64,000 bases of DNA. It comes from Glandiceps talaboti (lineage: Eukaryota > Hemichordata > Enteropneusta > Spengelidae). Positions within the stretch are counted from its first letter, which is position 1; the number at the start of each line of letters is the position of its first letter. Where the stretch lies: the NCBI RefSeq assembly GCF_964340395.1, contig NC_135554.1, positions 248,001-312,000 of the forward strand, written 5' to 3'. Shown here piece after piece: positions 50,797-63,110 of the stretch. The notes beneath the pieces are model-generated. The model searched no databases. It worked only from the letters and a program-made list of their open reading frames with translations, and was not told the DNA's origin. Position numbers and translations under genes: made by a program.

Positions 50797-51002
50797 TCTT
50801 TGTCCGAAGATCGCATTCAAGCGTGAAACTCAGAGTAACGGCTCCGTACCATAACTTGTGTATTTTGTGTGTGTGTGTATATATATATATAAGTAATTCC
50901 TCGGTTTTGCGCCCTCACACGGGCAAGCGCCCAGGCCTTTCTTTTTTACAATGTCGACTTTTGGCAAAGTTACGGGAAACCGCCCCCCCCCCCCCCCCCC
51001 CC
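50797..51002. repeat. GATCGCATTCAAGCGTGAAA repeat fragment and C-run
   Basis: GATCGCATTCAAGCGTGAAA followed by CTCAGAGTAAC resembles the reverse complement of 53056-53092 (GAGTTTCACGCATAGTGCGATC), so both belong to one dispersed family. A TG/TA dinucleotide tract lies at 50868-50891. A 20-base C-run is at 50983-51002. Confidence 0.6.
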
Positions 51003-52859
51003 TCCTGGTATGTGACGAATGAAATTTTTGTTCTTCCCGTTCTTCCGCATTCATGCGCCTAAAAATTCATTCACAATCTGACCTTGCATTGTTTATTCAT
51101 CGTTATTTTGACGTACCGCCAAAGATGTTTGCCCCCTTTGAGACACCGCCAGTGCTAATGTGTGTTGGGGCAATAATGAGACTGCATTGTAATGAGAGTT
51201 GAATGATTGACAAGCACGTAATTTATTCACGTAATTCTCTTGGGACTGTCGCAAAAGTAGTCGGTCTACTACAGAGGTCTACTTGGCAACAAGTTAGCGT
51301 TTGTATAATATTCATACCAATGACAAGGCAGTATGATACCTAAGCTAATAAATGATTGACAAGGTATACTTTTAATCAAAATTCATGTAACTCTCATGGG
51401 ACAACAGCTGGGGGTTTCCCTCACAATAAATTTGAAGTTGTGCAGGCTACATACGAATGATAAGGGCGGCCCTTTTTATTTTTCTGTTTCTCATCTCCCG
51501 ACCGACCCTAATTTGCAGCTCCGACATCAGAAAAAAAAAAGTTTTTTTATTTCCGACCGACCCCTGAGCACAGCAAAATTGTAAGGTTCCCCATGGCGTC
51601 TTAGGCCAGTTCTGCCGAGGCCACGACCTTGCGACATTGGCCCCCTAAAATTACAAATGAAGCAATAATTTTCCCACCTTGCGTCGCTTTGGCGCATTCA
51701 TTTTACGGCAGAAATGAAAATGATCTAAGTCCACGGCCGGACCAGGCCAGGCTCTGACTCGACGTGAATCCCACAAGAAGTATACTGACTGCGTATTAAG
51801 GGAAAGCTTTGTTGACATCATATAAGATACAGTGACAACGCGCAGTTCTATTGTTAACATAAAAAATGCCACAAAAAGATCAACTTTGATAAACTTAATC
51901 TACAAATTAAAACATTAGAGGGATTAGATGAGACGTCGAAATGGACGTCTCTCGTCATGTGTTTTGTCTACTGTCACTGTCGTGACCTCTGACCTAATCA
52001 CTGACGTGTGTGAAACACTGAACTTGCTACCGGAACATCTATCTGCCATGCCACAGCTCAGAAGCCTTCGTGAACCAAATTTATGGAACAGGTTGTGATT
52101 TTCATTTGTTGATGGGTTAAATTAAATGAGTACATGTGTATTTTGATTCCGAAAAAGCTGTGTTAGGGGATCGTGTTGCATGATGTTGACAGTGCTAGTG
52201 ACACATGTGAATGTTGGGCACTGAATCAATGCGTAATCACTGGCATGGCCACGATAGACGGCCGATGCATGTGCGCCCGCGGTCAGACATGAAGAACGAA
52301 CTTGTTGTGCAAATCAGAAAAAAATTAATGTAATATTTACAGAGCATCCCAACTTTGACTTTGTTGATAGTTTTAGTTAAAGATCCAACTTCTGAGTTTC
52401 AAGGACACCTAATGTCAGCTTTCCGTATCATTGCAAGTTTACAATACGTAACTATGCTGTCATTTGATATAGCAGGACCAAATCATGATACACAGCCAGT
52501 AACGGTTAATTAATAAAAAATAAATTATTTTAAAGTTTGTTTGACTATTATTTGTAAGTTTTTCGTTCACATTTGGTACTTTTTAAAGTCAGGGATTTTT
52601 TTCTTCAAAATGTCATGAATTTGAAGAGGGAATGATAAACACAGCAGTGTACTAACAATTTTAAAAATGAAACAAGTGGTTACAAGTTTAGGATTTCTCA
52701 AAGTTTTTATTCAATCATATGTTCACTGTGACTTATTTAGAAGTTGTTCATTGTCCTTGTCTGAAAAAAGGGAATTATACATTTGAGCACTGCTATTCAT
52801 TGATATTCAGATTAAAAATTGTGCCTACCTGGCTGTCCAATCTTTCTAAACAATATATC
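51003..52859. other. No gene assigned; T-rich dispersed element fragment
   Basis: A block at about 51478-51560 (TTCTGTTTCTCATCTCC and CCGACCGACCC) is matched in inverted orientation near 54260-54350. The stretch 51900-52300 is richer in CpG than its surroundings. A short frame near 52000-52088 has no recognised family, and I do not call it. Confidence 0.45.
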
Positions 52860-52977
<118 letters not shown>

Positions 52978-53093
52978 CTCGGTGAGTATCAATCTGCTAA
53001 GACAGTGCTCTATACCGCAGTGGCAGAGCGTTTTGGTAGTACTGGAACTCTTTCTTGGTTGTAACTCGGAGTTTCACGCATAGTGCGATCATC

Positions 53094-53097
<4 letters not shown>

Positions 53098-53185
<88 letters not shown>
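53098..53185. repeat. (TA)n microsatellite, second tract
   Basis: About 88 bases of TA are separated from the first tract by 120 bases, which include GTGAGTATCAATCTGCTAAG. Confidence 0.98.
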
Positions 53186-53188
<3 letters not shown>

Positions 53189-53262
53189 GGCTGTTCCATT
53201 CTGGGTCTGGTAGCTGGTTGAGTAGAGTGCTCGACTTGGAGGAGGAGCGTATGTAACTCGAT

Positions 53263-53363
53263 GAGTATCAATCTGCTAAGACAGTGCTCCACCGCAGTGG
53301 CAGAGCGCAATAATTGCGCTTTGCCACTGCGGTATAGAGCACTGTCTTAGCAGATTGATACTC
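53263..53363. repeat. 101-bp palindrome (hairpin-forming)
   Basis: GAGTATCAATCTGCTAAGAC, CCGCAGTGGCA and GCGCAATAATTGCGC form the left arm and centre, and the right arm is their reverse complement, ending at GATACTC. The arms are about 45 bases with a few mismatches (such as TATA present in only one arm). A direct copy of one arm occurs at 52984-53032, between the TA tracts. Confidence 0.92.
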
Positions 53364-54983
53364 ACAATAGTGGTCTGAGATAATTTATATGAATATTTCA
53401 TAGACAATAATAATTGACCCCACTCCCTGTCAAATGACACCACTTTTTGGAACCAAGGGGCCTGTGTCCCCACTTGTTGGAAACCTTGGCAGAACACCGC
53501 CGTCTAACCCCCCCCCCCTCTCACCCACCCACCCACCCACCCAACCCCTTTGTTACGTCAGAGCTGCATGTGTCTTTCATCATGGCAGAAGCTGTTGAGG
53601 TTTGATGAGGGACAGGGCTCAAAATTAATACTGTCACGCGGTACATTTTGCTGCAATGTAATAATAGCTCAGAATATTTCCATCATTTTCAAAATTATGC
53701 TTAAAATTGGTAAAAGTCATACTGCATTCCTAATTTCTTGACCAGTTTTTAGCTTTAAATCAGTTGTATTATCAGGGAAATGACCGACTCCATAGCGTTT
53801 CATGGCCCATGACATGCATGACCTTTGAAGACATTCCGATGTTTACATTATTACTTTTAATTACTTTTAAACAGTAAATCCCAAAGGGGTTCTGAGTTCT
53901 AGAAATGTTTACATGTTATCTGGTGGATTATTTTGACAAGTTCATACTGAAGAAAAATGTTTCATAGAAGTAATGGTTTATATAAATGAAAATTCATCTA
54001 GCACCATGCCACTTTGATTAATAGGACGAATGTATTAGTACTCCTGATAAAATCACACAATAGTTCATGGCTACAGATATACACCCATCAGGATGATAAG
54101 TATTTAATCATCTTCTTACAAAGTTGTTCTACAGACTTGTCAACCTTGCTAAAATGAAGGAAAGAGACTTGTAACAAGGAATTCAATAAAGAGAAGAGAA
54201 ATGAAGTTGTATAGAGACTAACAGGACAGAAAGGACAGAGAATAGAACTGAAAAAATACATTTTTTTTTCTTGCACCCCTTTTTTTTTTATTTCGCCCGC
54301 CCGACCCGCCTGACTATTCCATTGGAGATGAGAAACAAAAAAAAAAAAAACCTCACCCTAATACACCTTATAATGATTGATCCCCCCCCCCCTTTTTGCA
54401 TAAATTTTTTTGGGATTTAGTTCAAAATAGGGGGGGGGGACAACTGAAGAATTTCATTTTTTAATCTATATTATTTTGGAGGATTTAGAAAATGACTGAC
54501 TTGGCATGCATTGGTATATTTTGTAGTACATGTACATACAACGATGTGTAACTGTAAACATATTCCCCGTGGGTGGACTCACATCAACATACGAAGCTTC
54601 AATTCTTCCTATGACGGTATGTCGTAATTCAATCTGCTATTTACATCACAGAAACATCAGTATTCTTTCTAGGAATGTAGCATTGCTAAAAATGTATATT
54701 TCCCTTCATAAGATGACTGTATACGGCGCATTCCAACCTCCAAGTGTGATCGCTACGCTAGTCTTTTTACAAGTCGCCATGTTGTGAAATAATTAATGTA
54801 ATTAGGTCACTACGTCATATATGACCAATAGGATCGCAGCTTACAAAAAAGTGAGTAATTTCACCCAATCACGTTGGGTATATGATACTGGCAGAGCTAT
54901 TCACTGACCATGCATTGAATGTTGTCAACACTTACATGTAATTACGTCTTTATCGTCATGGGACTGGGGAGGTAGCTAAATGG
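53364..54983. other. No gene seen; homopolymer tracts
   Basis: C-runs at 53508 and 54380, a G-run at 54431, and (CCCA)n at 53523-53545 are present. The T-rich block at 54260-54350 is the inverted relative of 51478-51560. Confidence 0.5.
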
Positions 54984-56916
54984 TCCAAAATTGAACAGTT
55001 GCGGGGCAAAGTGCTAGATCTAGCACTTCGCCACTTTTTGACAAAGTGCTAGATCTAGCACTTCGTCAGTTTTCGCCGAAGTGCTAGATCTAGCACTTCG
55101 CCAGAAAACAACGAAGTGCGGGACTGTAAACAACGAAGCGCCTCCAACGGCTTGATATAACGTGGTCGATAAATGTCACATACATGCGCCATGTCAGTAG
55201 TCCGTGTACATGGTCGTGTGGCGCACGATCGACTCCAAAACTTATCTTTGGCCGATTGTAACAACGACACGATTTATCTGAAGTTTGTTAAATGTTTGCC
55301 GAGTAAAACGGCCGGTTGAAACTTCACGTTGCCGTACGTACGTTTGTGTCCCGGGGGTTGTGTGTTCTGTTACAAACATGCCTTGTCAATACCTTGGATG
55401 GACTTGCGCGATCACAGAAACAAGTGTTATTATTTTACCCCTTTCATATACAATTGGCTAAAACACGTCAATATCATCGATATTATCGACATTGTATTGT
55501 ATTCTGATAGAAACATTCTGATATCATACATATCTCGGGAGTGCCTGTGGGCGGGACTGTACTTCAGAATCTGCAATCTACTCTGTAAACAAGGACTAGC
55601 CACTCAGTATTTCTTATACCATGTCTATTTTAGAGCGGGAAAGATATATCAATCATAACGTCTTGAAATAAATTTGAAAATCACTGAAATCTTTATCCCA
55701 CATTGGAGTATAATTTCTGAGCGACCAGGAATTACATAAGGGACGATATTGAAGTTGGTGATTGTCTAGGAATGCAAAAAAAATCAGTAAACAGTAATGT
55801 GATGGTTTACTTGAGATCTGGCGAAGTCATGGATTATTTATTGTCGTTGTTTTCAATAAAGAAGTTGGCAGTACCAAGTACATGGAATTTACAAAACAGT
55901 AGTGACGGGTTATTTATAGATTTCTATCAAAATATTTACAGCAATGAAGGGCTGAAATTAAAATTGTTCACACGAATATGTTTTCGCACTTACGTTTTCG
56001 ATAGCAATATTTTTTGTCATCTATAAACGATCTGATAATACTGAAAGAAGTGAATCTATTCAATAGAAATATAGTGAACATGATATAAACTTACACCCAG
56101 ACTTTATTTTCGTGTTCAACGATCAAGAAAAATCTTCGCTCTCGCATCTAGACACACTAACCCCCCCCCCACACACACACACACACACACACACCAAGAA
56201 ATTCAGTTTTCCTTTATATTATATCTTTGTCATGCAATGTTACAAATGTCACTGCCATTAAATCTGCAGTATGAAGTCTGTGACACACGCCGAACTAAAT
56301 GTTTCTACTTCCTGAAATCTTCGAAGTTTCGACTGTGTGGTGTCACGCCGTTGTCAACTACGGAGTACGAAACGTGGTTCCGACGAAATGACTGCGTGCT
56401 ATAGTTGAAGTCTGTGACGCACGCCGAACAAAATGTTCGTAGTTTCGACTGTATATGGGAGTGCGTTATTTGACGTGACAGCTGTCAAAATGGCGGTCTG
56501 CGGTTGTTGGTAGTGGTGTCAAGCCGTTGTAAGGATTACGAAACGTGGAAGGGAAACGACCACGTGCTGTAGTTTTCGCCGCATAGAACATCGAAAAAAT
56601 ACAAAACTGAACGTTACTGAAAATTACGAAGTAGAAACTTGTTTGTGCATTGGCAAAACATACGGAAAATCAAACTCTAAGGTCGTTAACACGGGAAGTA
56701 ACATTTTACACTGAGAGTAATAACATGTCCATTACCGGTATAACAATTTAACATGACATATTTACCGACGACCTAGCACTTTGCCACTCTTTGTTGAAGT
56801 GCTAGATCTAGCACTTCGCCACTTTTCGCTAAAGTGCTAGATCTAGCACTTTGTCAAAAAATGGCGAAGTGCTAGATCTAGCACTTTGCCCCGCAACTGT
56901 TCCGATTTTGAATTCT
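54984..56916. mobile_element. DNA transposon with triple palindromes at each end
   Basis: The ends carry GAACAGTTGCGGGGCAAAG in inverted orientation (from about 54992 on the left, to about 56911 on the right). Immediately inside each lie three copies of the perfect 20-bp palindrome AAGTGCTAGATCTAGCACTT. Left copies are at 55009-55028, 55044-55063 and 55079-55098. Right copies are at 56797-56816, 56832-56851 and 56877-56896. The spacing is 35 bp on the left, and 35 and 45 bp on the right. The interior has no recognised protein. It includes a two-copy diverged repeat at 56271-56575 (AGTCTGTGACACACGCCGAA and AGTCTGTGACGCACGCCGAA). I could not define a target-site duplication, so the outer limits are uncertain by about 10 bp. 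Confidence 0.8.
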
Positions 56917-57890
56917 TTGTTACATGTACCATAGGTACCACCCAGCCAGTACTTCACTTCACTCATTTCACTCTATCTACGGTTTGAGTGTTTTCAATAA
57001 TGCATTTATTACTACTTTTATTAACAGTTAATGTTGATGAAAATAATGTACAAATATACAACCAATTATAGGTTAATAATTATATAACTAAAACCATAAA
57101 ATTTTAACTAAATTTTGTGTAATTCTCATTAATTTGTTTTTTTCTTGTTCACAGTAGCCGAAGAGCATCATGGGTATTTCTAAGAAAAAATGAGTCATAG
57201 TTAGATTGTACCATTAGTGGCCTTATTTTCAACATTTTCAACTCGCCGTAACTTTCACTAGAGTCCACCATTTTAGATACTGTAAACATCCAAACTTTTA
57301 TTGACATCTCTTCATTCATGTTAGCAACATAAATTTTGAAATTACATTTAAAAATACTGATTTTATGCCGAATTCGGGACGCATACTTAGGCCCTAGAAG
57401 TAAAAAGTTATGGTGAGTTGGTTGGTTCAACTCCAGTGCGTAAACACCTATACAAATGGACCATAAATAATCTATTGTAAGCCCTCTATTGAAAGCTTAA
57501 GTAGCTTATTATAAACCTATTAACCTTTGACTAAATATCCTTGAAACGTGACAGCTCCAAGGTATTCACAATAGACTGCACTGCACTATTCAAATGGCTT
57601 ACAATGGCTTACAATGTTTACTATAGATTATACCATTTATTTTTAGGTAAAACAGGTACGTTGTTTCATGGTCCAAAACCATATACTATGACAGAGCTAT
57701 TTGAAAGCTATGTGTTGCTTATTAATTACTAATGCTACTAAGGTTTATTTTGCCTTAAAATTGATTAAATAAGAGGTATGTCACTTTAAACTGGTTTAAA
57801 CTGGTTCTAAAATTGATTTTAGTACAGATATAAGACTTAATTTGCCTTAGAACTAATGAAATAGAGGTAATGTCGTTAAAGTGGTCCAAA
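56917..57890. other. No gene seen
   Basis: This is AT-rich, with short internal repeats such as TTTAAACTGGTTTAAACTGG near 57786. No frame has recognisable content. Confidence 0.55.
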
Positions 57891-58360
57891 ATTCTCATTT
57901 ATTATACTACTGCTGTGGTCATTGTACAATAAGGAGTGTTTTAACAACCTTAGAGTTTGTTACAACAATACGTTTTGCATTCTGATGGGTTACTCGCGTG
58001 ATTGCAGTGCCAGTCATATGTTTGAACAGCACACAATCCCCACTTTTGGGGCTCTTAGACTTAAATTGATGTACAACTTTTTTGAACATATCAGAAACAG
58101 TCAAAATAGTTTAATTGCAGCAGTGCTCAATTCCGATACAATCCTCTATACAGGGATTCATAAACTGTATAGAGTTTTGTTGTATTTTTAAATGCTTTTG
58201 TTTGTTCATGTGTGTATTTGTCAGGTTGTCTTTTTAAAGTCTTACTTGTTTTAAAATGCTGTTTTTTTATGTATAGTTTTTATCTATGGGATGTTTATGT
58301 GCGTGTTTGCATTCTTTTCTTTCCCGAAATAAAGTTTAATAATAATAATGATAAATACAG
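57891..58360 (+). pseudogene. 5'-truncated LINE 3' end (CR1/RTE-like C-terminus)
   Basis: The frame 57922-58191 reads LRVCYNNTFCILMGY, CSASHMFEQHTIPTFGAL and FFEHIRNSQNSLI. This is the pattern found after the polymerase domain in many animal non-LTR elements. It ends in a stop, then about 135 bases of 3' UTR with a polyadenylation-like AATAAA (58328-58333) and an AATAATAAT tail. The upstream part of ORF2 is absent, as expected of a 5'-truncated insertion. The remaining frame is intact over 89 codons, so the copy may be fairly young. Confidence 0.7.
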
Positions 58361-59211
58361 ACCTCTAACTTCGTTATTCTGTAAGTAAATTACACATAAT
58401 ACATATAGACTGACCTAGCATTTGCTTTCACAAAAGTCAGTCTTTAATTTCAGGGAGTTTCGAGTTATTCAGTATACATGTACTTTAGTTTAATACCCGT
58501 CAGCAAATAATGCTATCAACATGTCAGCAATATGTGTACCATGGACACTCACCACAGTCAGTACAGTACTACTGCGCTCATATCAGAAAAACTTGAAATC
58601 GATATTCTTTTCACTAAACTTTGCAACATTATTTTATGACAACTAAACTTTGCTCAGCTCATGTTCAACTTTTTCAAATGCACACCAATCTGTCTGAAAA
58701 ATCTGTGAAAATCTGAGTCATCGCTACCAATACCGTAGCTGTCAATCAAATATTAGTGCCTAAATGCTTCAGGAATACTGGACAATTGAGATCTTCGCTG
58801 GGCCGCAGTGCTAGTGCCAATTTAGTCATAAATAAAATAATATTGTCATACTTTTATTCATATACATGGCAAGTACCAAGCTCCCAATTGTTACGACTTG
58901 AAGCTTGAATGGGAAATGTTGAATAATTAGTTATGGGTGTAAAACGTCAACCTTTACACCTGTATACACACCAACCATAAGTGATATTCCTCTAAAGTTC
59001 TCCCAACATTTTTCATTATTATGTACTATTTAAACCCCTCCACTTGTAATAATAATAATTAAATAAAAAGTATATAGAAATAATAGTTTTTATAATAATC
59101 AAGTTTATTTCAATACTAACCACCCTACCTGGGGTAGTTTTGTATGCTGAGTTCAAAATAGGGGGTCATTTTATGAACATCTGTTGCCATGGTAACCAAA
59201 ACCACCATAAT
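58361..59211. other. No gene seen
   Basis: No coding or repeat feature is supported, apart from short AATAAT-type tracts. Confidence 0.55.
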
Positions 59212-59553
59212 ATGTCAACAATTTTTTCCAAAATTACAACAATGAATATGCACATGTATGTCATAGACCACTGTGCTAATACCAACTTTGAATGAGATCT
59301 GTTCAAGCATGTCTGAGCTATGGCTTTGGACATGGAAAATTCGCAAACAAAATGGCTGCCAGGCAGCCATATTGGATTGTATCACGACAACAATGAACAT
59401 GCACATGTATGACATAGAACACTGTCCTAATACCAACTTTGAATGAGATCTGTTCAAGCATGTCTGAGTTATGGCTTTGGACATGGAAAATTCTCAAACA
59501 AAATGGCTGCCAGGCAGCCATATTGGATCATCTCATGACAACAATGAATATGC
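59212..59553 (-). mobile_element. Satellite-bearing element, reverse copy, part 1
   Basis: Two to three 150-bp monomers of the family at 18472 lie here in inverted orientation, recognisable by CTGTTCAAGCATGTCTGAG and CCATATTGGAT. The unit is broken at GAATATGC (59546-59553) by the hAT-like insertion and resumes at 62059. Confidence 0.85.
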
Positions 59554-62058
59554 GAGGTATGTACAAGGTACAAAATATGCATGATGCGAGTGAAAGTTGC
59601 GAGTAGCAAGTGGCGAAATACACCACTTGCGAGTGGTGAAAAGTGACGCTTACGAGTGGTGACAATGTATCACTTGCGAGTAGTGAAATGTGACACTTGC
59701 GAGTGGTGACAATGTATCACTTGCGAGTAGTAAAAAGTGACGCTTGTGAGTGGTGACAATGTATCACTTGCAAGTATAAAGCCGTGTCTAGTATTCTGTG
59801 GCTATCACAGCTCTCATATCAACCTCCTTCCAAACACAACAACCATGGAGAAGCTTGGATTTAAAAAAAATTAATTAAAAAAAATGAATAATTATATCGA
59901 CGCTGACAACACGGAACTTCGACTGAAATTCAACTGCGGTCGTACCTGATCAAATAGGTCACTTGAGGTCATTTGCGTTCTGACAAGTTTCACCCATGAG
60001 TTCGTGTAAGCATGGAAGTATAACCCCACGAGGTTTTTAAACAAATATTCGTGGTCTTGTAACAAAACGGAGAGTTTATTTTCGTCATATTCTTAAAGTC
60101 ATTGTCTGTCTCGTCTCATGAGTCACATCAAATAAAATCATCGAACAAACTCGCACATGTACGTATCTCTGTGCTCGGCTGTAACACCGAAGCTGTTAAT
60201 TGGTCGTGTGATAATTGATATTATCAATCATCACACCACCAATTAACAGCTCCCAGTCGGTGTTACAGCCGAGCACAGAGATGCGTACATGTGCGAATTT
60301 GTTTGATGATTTTATTAACGTCAATTACACCTCCTTTAGGCGGAGTACTTGACACCTGCTATATGAAAGTGTCCTTTGACAAAAAATTATTTCGCTACGA
60401 GTACACTGACACACTGTACTGGTCATGTGTACAACTGTCAACACTGCAATGTCTAGAAGTAGTTCTTTGAATCATTGCTAGTTTCCCGGGAATAAACCAT
60501 CTTTCATACACAGTCGATGGTGACAAATTTTAATATTAAATACAAACGGAAACTCACGCTGTGAAAAAGGATACAATAAACTTTCAATTATTTTCATTTT
60601 CAAGTATATTATAAATATACACAATTTATACAAGTTACAACATCGTCCAGGCACCGTCCTCCAGGAAGGTGGTAGAGACGCTTGCAAGTAACATGTATAT
60701 GTGCATTGACCCAGATGCAACTACAGTATTGAAACCGCCGGTTATCCGAACATCGATTATCAGAACTGTTTGGTCATCCGAACTACCATGTCAATGCATG
60801 TACAACCCCTTCACGTTTCAAGCCGAATGGCATGATAGCATCGTAAATATAGTGTAGAGAGAACTCAATCAATATTTGTTCACTTTATCCTTATCTGATA
60901 GATTCATTGCCGACCATTTACAATTGCCGACTTCCATGTCATGTCGACGAAGCCTTAGTTGATTGATAGACAGCTGCCAATGTCATGGCTTTTTCTATTC
61001 GTTGGGATCATTCACACTCTCCTTTGACGGTATGCCGTGATGGACCAACATGTCTCTATGTCAAGCCGACAGTCTGATTGTTGTTACGTCGTTGTCATTG
61101 TGTCAGATAGTTATCACGTCTTTAGAAACATTGTAGCAAACAATGGAATGACGACAACCGACTAACTAGCGGCGATGTTGTTGAAAGAAAAAACTTTATG
61201 ATTTGAAGTAACTTTATAGTAAGACCACCAAACACTGGCCGTAGTTTAGTCAAAGCAGTGTATACAATGAATAAAACTTGTGAGATATGAAGGCCTTGGT
61301 GCGAATTGTCAATCGACTACTTGATTGCGGTAAAACTTGAGTGGAGTTCGTGGAGTTGGGAAAACAACAATTTTGGACATCAAGAAATTTAAAGACAAGT
61401 TACATGTACGTGAATTCGCAACTAAGATGGAAATGACCATTAACACGACATGGCTAGAACTAGCTCTGGGTGTACGCTGGGTTTTCCGACACGTCTCCAG
61501 AGCTACGGTAGAACCATGGATGTATTAGTGACATACATCCATGGATGTACAAAGCCCAACGGGTCTTGCTCCGGATGTTCACGCAGCGTTGATCGACTCG
61601 AGTAGCGTCGAGCTATCGAGTAGCGTCGTAAATTCATTCAGTGTTCTTGGTCGAACGCGACTACTAATACTTTCCCCATCCATAGGAATTTCATTTTGTA
61701 TTCGTCTAAAAAGCATGTCCCCCAAGACGTTCGGATAATGGACGGTTTACACACGGTGGCTTCGGTAAGTACAGCGGTAAGTACAACGTTACTATCGGTA
61801 CTATCGTACTTACCAAAGCCACCATGCTGCTACCTAGCTAGCGAGGCCAATCACGAGGCTCCAATCATTGGTAACACTGTCGATGTCATGCCATCACGAT
61901 CATCAAACATCAAACCTTTAACCATTAGCCACTCGCAAGTCATACATTGTCACCACTCGCAAGCATCACTTTTCACTACTCGAAAGTAGCACATTTTGCC
62001 ACTTGCTACTCACAACTCACCACTCGCATCATGCATATTTTGTACCTCGTAGATACCT
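59554..62058. mobile_element. Full-length hAT-like element, 2505 bp
   Basis: The element is flanked by an exact 8-bp direct repeat, GAATATGC (59546-59553 and 62059-62066), inside a satellite monomer whose unbroken form reads ATGAATATGCACATG. This makes the target duplication clear. The ends share AGGTA...GGTACAAAATATGCATGATG in inverted orientation. Arrays of the CACTTGCGAGTGGTGA motif fill about 59600-59780 and, inverted, 61920-62030. The interior matches 2340-3340 of the copies at 1651 and 28211, and has an extra 1 kb or so (60080-61130). An 8-bp duplication is typical of hAT transposases, but none is encoded. Confidence 0.88.
60131..60315. repeat. 185-bp near-perfect hairpin inside the hAT-like element
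   Basis: AATAAAATCATCGAACAAAC, CACATGTACG, CTCTGTGCTCGGCTGTAACA and CTGTTAATTGG are mirrored by their reverse complements to the right, around the centre ATTGATATTATCAAT. The arms are about 90 bases. It is absent from the shorter relatives at 1651 and 28211, so it looks like a separate foldback element nested here, or a segment they lost. Confidence 0.9.
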
Positions 62059-62369
62059 GAATATGCACATGCATGTCATAGAACACTGACCTAATACCAA
62101 TTTTGAATGAGATCTGTTCAAGCATGTCTGAGTTATGGCTTTAGACACAGAAAATTCGCAAACAAAATGGCTGCTAGGCAGCCATATTGGATCGCATCAT
62201 AAAACAAATTGACGTGCATATGTATGCCATAGTATGTTGCTCATGTACCAAGTTTGAAAAATCGGTCCAGGCATCTCCACGAAACGGCTCTGGACGGACG
62301 GACGGACGGACAGACGGACGGAACCCAATCCATTAGTCCCCGTCCGGAGTTCGTCTGGTGGGGTCTAAT
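62059..62369 (-). mobile_element. Satellite-bearing element, reverse copy, part 2
   Basis: The remaining monomers, the (GGAC)n tract and the stem-loop terminus appear in inverted orientation relative to 18472. The terminus is TTAGTCCCCG at 62333, pairing with GGGGTCTAA ending at 62369. Together with 59212-59553 it makes one element interrupted by the hAT-like insertion. Confidence 0.85.
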
Positions 62370-62993
62370 ATCATCATTGTGTTGTAGTTGATCAAAGTCA
62401 GCCATTTTAGATAGGGGAGCTGCAATAATTGTAGCGTTTGTTGTGATTTTGACGTTTTTTTCTTCTGTTTCTGTGCTTTTCTGCATTTCTACTTTTGCTG
62501 AATTTGAGGGATTGGGGTACCTCTGAACATTTCTTGAAGGCTCCATAATATTAATGTCGGGGTTGTAAAATGTCCAATCTTTTGACAGGTAAGGTCCATT
62601 GTTTCAATGGAATGTTACGCCTGGTCCACCGTCTCACAAAGCATGTGTGAAAGCAGACATATAACGAACTGTTAATACTGATAATCTTTAATCACTTAGA
62701 GCGCTCTAAGTATCTTCAGTGTGAAGCCCCTATAGAATATGTATATTAACACACATGGTTAGAATGTTTATGTTGTTAGGATTTAGATACTTCATAGTGT
62801 TTGTATTGTAATCCGTTTTGCAATTCTATGCATATCTTTTGTTATTCTGTGTATATGACATGAACTGTTTCTTTTGTGTAGTTATAGAATTCTGTGTTTT
62901 GTTTTGCTATTAATAATATGACTCCTGCACTGTCTATGGTTGCATTTTAGCCCACATAGCATTCTTTGGTAAAGTCTTCTGACGTGTGTTTAG

Positions 62994-62995
<2 letters not shown>
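62370..62995. other. No gene seen
   Basis: This is AT-rich sequence with no supported feature. Confidence 0.55.

Positions 62996-63051
<56 letters not shown>
62996..63051. repeat. (TG)n microsatellite
   Basis: About 55 bases of TG are followed by degenerate TGTA and TGTC units to about 63110. Confidence 0.98.
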
Positions 63052-63110
63052 ATGTCTGCCTGTCTGTACATGTGTGCGAATGTATGTACATGTATGTACA
63101 AGTGTGTGTA

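Noticed and set aside
52000-52088. Short frame containing LPEHLSAMPQLRSLREPNLW in a CpG-richer stretch, with a GT donor-like end
   Set aside because: There is no in-frame start with support, no partner exon and no recognised family. It stays a weak hint only.
55316-55658. Frames of 63 and 109 codons inside the palindrome-ended transposon
   Set aside because: I recognise no domain, the two frames overlap, and neither is long enough for a transposase. They may be chance.
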